Source of the DNA: Paraburkholderia caribensis
Lineage (GTDB): Bacteria; Pseudomonadota; Gammaproteobacteria; Burkholderiales; Burkholderiaceae
Direction: 5' to 3'
Assembly (NCBI RefSeq): GCF_002902945.1
Contig: NZ_CP026101.1
Location: 2,976,001-3,040,000 of the forward strand
DNA length: 64,000 nucleotides
This document shows, piece after piece, positions 60,957 through 64,000 of this stretch. The translations under genes were made by a program, and so were the position numbers. Position 1 is the stretch's first letter. Each line of letters starts with the position of its first letter. Under the pieces are notes generated by a model that did no database searches, was not told where the DNA came from, and saw only the letters and a program-made list of their open reading frames with translations.

Positions 60957-61624
60957 TTTGCGCTGGCATCCGCGATGCGCTAGCTCGCTTCACGCGTCGC
61001 CCCTGTGCGGGGCGGCACCTACTTTTCTTTGCCGCCGCAAAGAAAAGTAGGCAAAAGAAAGCGGCTCACACCGCCAATTCTTGACGTTTGTCCACGGGCC
61101 CTCAACGTCCCCACCCTTCACACGCCAGCGCCCCAGTTGCTGCCCATTGCCAACGCTCCGAATCAACGCCTCACCCGCTTCAAATACCCGTAGCCGGGCA
61201 AGCGGCAGCGAATCGTATATGCCGCCCAGGTGGCAAACTGTGTGTAGGTTGTCGCGTCGTATAGGGTAGCGCTCCTACCGGGTGGGACGCGCGCGCTATC
61301 GGTTCGAAGTGAGGCGTGCGAGGCACTACGGCCTACACACAGTTTGCCACCTGGGCGGCGGTGGACTGTCTGGCGCGGCGTGCTGAAGCGCAGGTGCGTG
61401 AAGCGGGTGAGGCGCTCATTCAGAGCGCTGGCAACGGATGTGGGTCACGTGGTTGCCGTGTGAAGCGTAAGAACCTTTGGGGGCCCTCAGGCAAGAATTA
61501 GCGCTGGCGGTGTGAGCCGCTTTCTTTTGCCTACTTTTCTTTGCGGCGGCAAAGAAAAGTAGGTGCCGCCCCGCACAGGGGCGACGCCTGAAGCAAGCTA
61601 ACAATTCGCGGATGCCAGCGCAAA
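60957..61624. repeat. Giant foldback repeat, copy B (668 bp)
   Basis: Second copy of the element at 51400-52064, in the same orientation by its centre sequence. Arms are 60957-61248 and 61332-61624 (292 and 293 bp) with an 83-bp centre. The inner inverted repeat is perfect over 28 bp (61221-61248 against 61332-61359, starting GCCGCCCAGGTGGCAAACTG). The nested hairpin of the outer arms is present at 61019-61050 and its mirror near 61530-61562. Frames in it are not genes. It fills the gap between the convergent YafY-type and pntB genes. Confidence 0.92.
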
Positions 61625-61721
61625 GCAAAAGCAAACCGCGGTTCCTAGCGCAAAAGCAAAAAAACCGCCCGCGCCGCGAAGGCGCAAAAAAAAACCAAAG
61701 CGCCTCCGCGTCACTCCAACC
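61625..61721. repeat. Right boundary of foldback copy B
   Basis: Short AAAGC and A-run repeats lead to the inverse GCGCC boundary (61662-61685), followed by 36 bases before the pntB stop codon. No gene is present. A GAGGCGCTTTGG-like sequence near the pntB end (minus strand) resembles the boundary motif again. Confidence 0.7.
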
Positions 61722-63173
61722 TCAATCGACAGACTTGACCATATCCTCAATCACCTTCTTGGCATCGCCAAACACCATCATGGTCTTATCCATATAGAAG
61801 AGATCATTATCGAGCCCCGCATACCCCGCCGCCATCGAGCGTTTATTCACGATAACAGTCCGGGCCTTATAGGCCTCAATAATCGGCATACCCGCAATCG
61901 GCGACTTGGGATCGGTCTTGGCAGCAGGATTAACAACGTCATTCGCACCAAGCACAAGCACCACATCGACCTGGCCGAACTCGCCATTGATGTCCTCCAT
62001 TTCATGGACAATCTCATACGGCACTTCAGCTTCCGCCAGCAGCACGTTCATATGCCCAGGCATACGCCCAGCAACAGGGTGAATCGCATACTTCACATCC
62101 ACGCCCTTTTCGATCAATAGATCGGTCAGCTCCTTCAGCGCATGTTGAGCGCGCGCAACGGCCAGCCCATAACCCGGCACGATCACAACGGTTTCGGCAT
62201 TGCCGAGCATGAACGACGCATCTTCCGCCGACCCCGACTTGACAGGCCGCTGTTCCGCCGACCCGCCCGCCGTCGCCGCGCCGGCCTCACCGCCGAAGCC
62301 GCCCAGAATCACATTGAAGAACGAGCGGTTCATCGCCTTGCACATGATGTACGACAGAATCGCACCCGACGAACCCACCAGCGACCCGGCAATGATCAGC
62401 ATCGCGTTGTTCAGCGAAAAGCCGATGCCCGCCGCCGCCCAGCCGGAGTACGAGTTCAGCATCGACACGACCACGGGCATGTCCGCGCCGCCAATCGGGA
62501 TGATGATCAGCACACCCAGCGCAAACGCGATCAACGTCATGATGATGAACGGCAGCCACGCTTGCGTGAGGAAGAAGATCACGCCGAAGCCGATCATCGC
62601 GAGCGCGAGCAGCAGGTTGATCAGATGCTGGCCCGCATAGACGACAGGCGCGCCCTGGAACAGCCGGAACTTGTACTTGCCCGACAGCTTGCCGAACGCG
62701 ATCACCGAACCGCTAAACGTAATCGCGCCAACGAAGGTGCCGATAAACAGTTCGATCCGGTTGCCATACGGCAGGAAGCCCGGGATGCCTTCCTCGGCGC
62801 CGAGGCCGAACGCAGCCGGCTCCGACACCACGGCATAGGCAATACACACAGCCGCCATACCGATCAGCGAGTGCATCGCCGCGACGAGTTCAGGCATCTT
62901 CGTCATCTCGACGCGCGCGGCGACGAATGCGCCAATCGCGCCGCCGACCACCAGCGCGACGAACACCAGCGACAGCCCAAGCGCGAGGTTCGAGCCAAGG
63001 AGCGCAGCCTGCTTCGAGATCAACGCGACAGTCGTCAGAATGGCGATCGCCATGCCGACCATGCCGAACACGTTGCCCGTTCGCGCCGTCTTCGGATTGG
63101 ACAGCCCTTTGAGCGCCTGGATGAAGCAGACGGAGGCGATCAGATAAAGGAGCGTAACGACGTTGAGGCTCAT
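61722..63173 (-). CDS. pntB: NAD(P) transhydrogenase subunit beta
   Basis: PntB carries the NADP-binding domain of the proton-pumping transhydrogenase of the inner membrane. The 483-residue protein has eight or nine hydrophobic spans in its first 300 residues (VVTLLYLIASVCFIQALKGL and others). The NADP domain follows with VVIVPGYGLAVARAQHAL, IHPVAGRMPGHMNVLLAEA, LGANDVVNPAAKTDP and VIVNKRSMAAGYAGLDN. The start is directly after pntA2 (one-base spacing). Confidence 0.97.
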   Translation of the reverse strand: MSLNVVTLLYLIASVCFIQALKGLSNPKTARTGNVFGMVGMAIAILTTVALISKQAALLGSNLALGLSLVFVALVVGGAIGAFVAARVEMTKMPELVAAMHSLIGMAAVCIAYAVVSEPAAFGLGAEEGIPGFLPYGNRIELFIGTFVGAITFSGSVIAFGKLSGKYKFRLFQGAPVVYAGQHLINLLLALAMIGFGVIFFLTQAWLPFIIMTLIAFALGVLIIIPIGGADMPVVVSMLNSYSGWAAAGIGFSLNNAMLIIAGSLVGSSGAILSYIMCKAMNRSFFNVILGGFGGEAGAATAGGSAEQRPVKSGSAEDASFMLGNAETVVIVPGYGLAVARAQHALKELTDLLIEKGVDVKYAIHPVAGRMPGHMNVLLAEAEVPYEIVHEMEDINGEFGQVDVVLVLGANDVVNPAAKTDPKSPIAGMPIIEAYKARTVIVNKRSMAAGYAGLDNDLFYMDKTMMVFGDAKKVIEDMVKSVD

Positions 63174-63509
63174 TTACGCACCCTCCTTCGAACCGCCAGG
63201 AGCCGCGATCTTCTTCGGCTCCTTCTTCTTGAACATCTCCAGCATTCGCCTCGTGACGAGGAACCCGCCGAACACGTTCACCGCCGCAAGCGCCACGGCA
63301 ATCGTGCCGAAGAACTTGCCCGTGCCGCCGACCGTGAGGCCCGCCGCGAGCATCGCGCCGACAATCACAATGGCCGAAATCGCGTTGGTCACGGCCATCA
63401 GCGGCGTATGCAGCGCCGGCGTCACGTTCCAGACGACGTGGTAGCCGACGTAGATCGCCAGCACGAAAATGATCAGGTTGATCACGGTATGGTTGATGAC
63501 TTCCATCAC
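63174..63509 (-). CDS. pntA2: NAD(P) transhydrogenase subunit alpha 2 (membrane part)
   Basis: This 111-residue protein is the membrane part of the alpha subunit, carried here on a separate chain, as in many alpha- and beta-proteobacteria. It has three hydrophobic spans (NLIIFVLAIYVGYHVVW, ISAIVIVGAMLAAGLTV, FGTIAVALAAVNVFGGFLV) with TPALHTPLMAVTNAIS and a charged C-terminus (MFKKKEPKK). It fits between pntA1 and pntB in one operon. Confidence 0.95.
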   Translation of the reverse strand: MMEVINHTVINLIIFVLAIYVGYHVVWNVTPALHTPLMAVTNAISAIVIVGAMLAAGLTVGGTGKFFGTIAVALAAVNVFGGFLVTRRMLEMFKKKEPKKIAAPGGSKEGA

Positions 63510-63523
63510 CAGTCTCCTATTTC

Positions 63524-64000
63524 TTACGCCTTGCGCGTGACTTCGCCGTCGCGCGCCACCAGCGTGGCCGCGACGATGTCGTCCGCGAGATCGATATTGA
63601 GCGTGCCTTCCTTCGTGACGATCAGCTTCATGAAGTCGAGCAGATTGCGTGCGTACAGTGCCGAGGCGTCCGACGCGACCATCGACGCGAGATTCGTGTA
63701 CCCCGCGATCGTCACGCCATGTTTGACGACGACCTTGTCGGCCTCCGTCAGCGGACAGTTGCCGCCGCGCTGCCCTTCATACTCGGGGCCGCGTCCCGCT
63801 GCGAGGTCGACGAGCACCGTGCCCGGTTTCATCGCCTGCACGGTTTCGACGGAGATCAGGGTCGGCGCGGCACGGCCGGGAATCAGCGCGGTGGAGATCA
63901 CGATGTCGGCCTGCTTCGCCCGTTCGTGAACCAGCGCGGACTGGCGCGCAAGCCACGATGGCGGCATCGGCCGCGCGTAACCGCCGACGCCTTCGGCCGC
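63524..64000 (-). CDS. pntA: NAD(P) transhydrogenase subunit alpha 1 (5' end outside window)
   Basis: The C-terminal part of the NAD-binding alpha 1 subunit. The frame stays open to base 64000, so the true start lies beyond the window; the visible residues begin AAEGVGGYARPMPPSWL, matching the EG-GGYA motif of PntA. ADIVISTALIPGRAAPTLIS and GTVLVDLAAGRGPEYEG are family motifs of the NAD domain. It ends 14 bases before pntA2. Its separation from pntA2 is normal for this group. Confidence 0.96.
   Translation of the reverse strand, partial: AAEGVGGYARPMPPSWLARQSALVHERAKQADIVISTALIPGRAAPTLISVETVQAMKPGTVLVDLAAGRGPEYEGQRGGNCPLTEADKVVVKHGVTIAGYTNLASMVASDASALYARNLLDFMKLIVTKEGTLNIDLADDIVAATLVARDGEVTRKA

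Noticed and set aside
60876..61685. Target-site duplication at foldback copy B
   Set aside because: Flanking bases (CCGGTGA on the left, AAAAAAAAACC on the right) show no matching direct repeat.

Overview
The window is about 64 kb of GC-rich chromosome from a beta-proteobacterium of the Burkholderia sensu lato group, most likely Paraburkholderia or Caballeronia. This placement rests on protein similarity, codon bias and gene order: hrcA-(hemH, hslR)-grpE-dnaK-dnaJ, pcnB-folK-deoxynucleoside kinase-panB, queA-tgt-yajC-secDF, and oxyR-catalase-dps. Almost all of it is core housekeeping sequence. I see no rRNA, tRNA, insertion sequence, prophage or CRISPR array.

Layout from left to right. 1-3717: RNA polyadenylation, folate and pantothenate genes (pcnB, cut by the window edge, then folK, a deoxynucleoside kinase, panB). 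3754-13424, minus strand: a fused pabB-pabC gene, then the heat-shock block dnaJ, dnaK, a thioredoxin-like gene, grpE, hslR, hemH and hrcA. 13706-19215: nadK, recN and, opposing them, glnE. 19399-26154: a YhdP/AsmA-like envelope protein, a nitrilase-family amidase and tldD. 26230-27670: aroG behind a complete transcription attenuator. 27742-28461: a HigBA-like toxin-antitoxin pair. 28495-34725: a PduO-type cobalamin adenosyltransferase and the glycolate oxidase genes. 34844-36371: yggS and proC. 36442-43539, minus strand: ubiA and a peroxide-defence cluster (dps, a small membrane protein, katA, a small ORF, oxyR), then recG. 43734-49753: queA, tgt, yajC, secD, secF. 49857-51134: an MHS-type transporter. 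52253-54007: two YceI proteins and cytochrome b561. 54386-58146: a split pqiA-pqiB-pqiC transport system. 58259-60875: an RNA methyltransferase, a VOC protein and a YafY/WYL regulator. 61722-64000: pntB, pntA2 and pntA1 (cut by the window edge).

The most interesting structure is non-coding. (1) At 26298-26425, upstream of aroG, a 22-codon leader peptide carries seven consecutive aromatic codons, and four mutually exclusive RNA segments end in an intrinsic terminator. This is a textbook-style attenuator in front of DAHP synthase. (2) Two copies (51400-52064 and 60957-61624) of a giant foldback element, about 666 bp each with arms of about 280-290 bp, are flanked by GGTTT or GGGTTT tandem arrays. 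Both carry an outer GCGCCT boundary that begins directly after the stop codon of a neighbouring gene. (3) A 14-bp palindrome, TGGCCG-TT-CGGCCA, lies 24-25 bp upstream of a perfect TATAAT in front of both hemH and yggS. (4) Two sigma-32-type promoters with perfect CTTGAAA boxes precede dnaK and grpE. (5) Dyads suited to OxyR and to a YafY-family regulator sit next to the genes of those regulators.

Start codons were moved from the longest possible ORF wherever a ribosome-binding site or family length argued for it; each case is noted in its entry.
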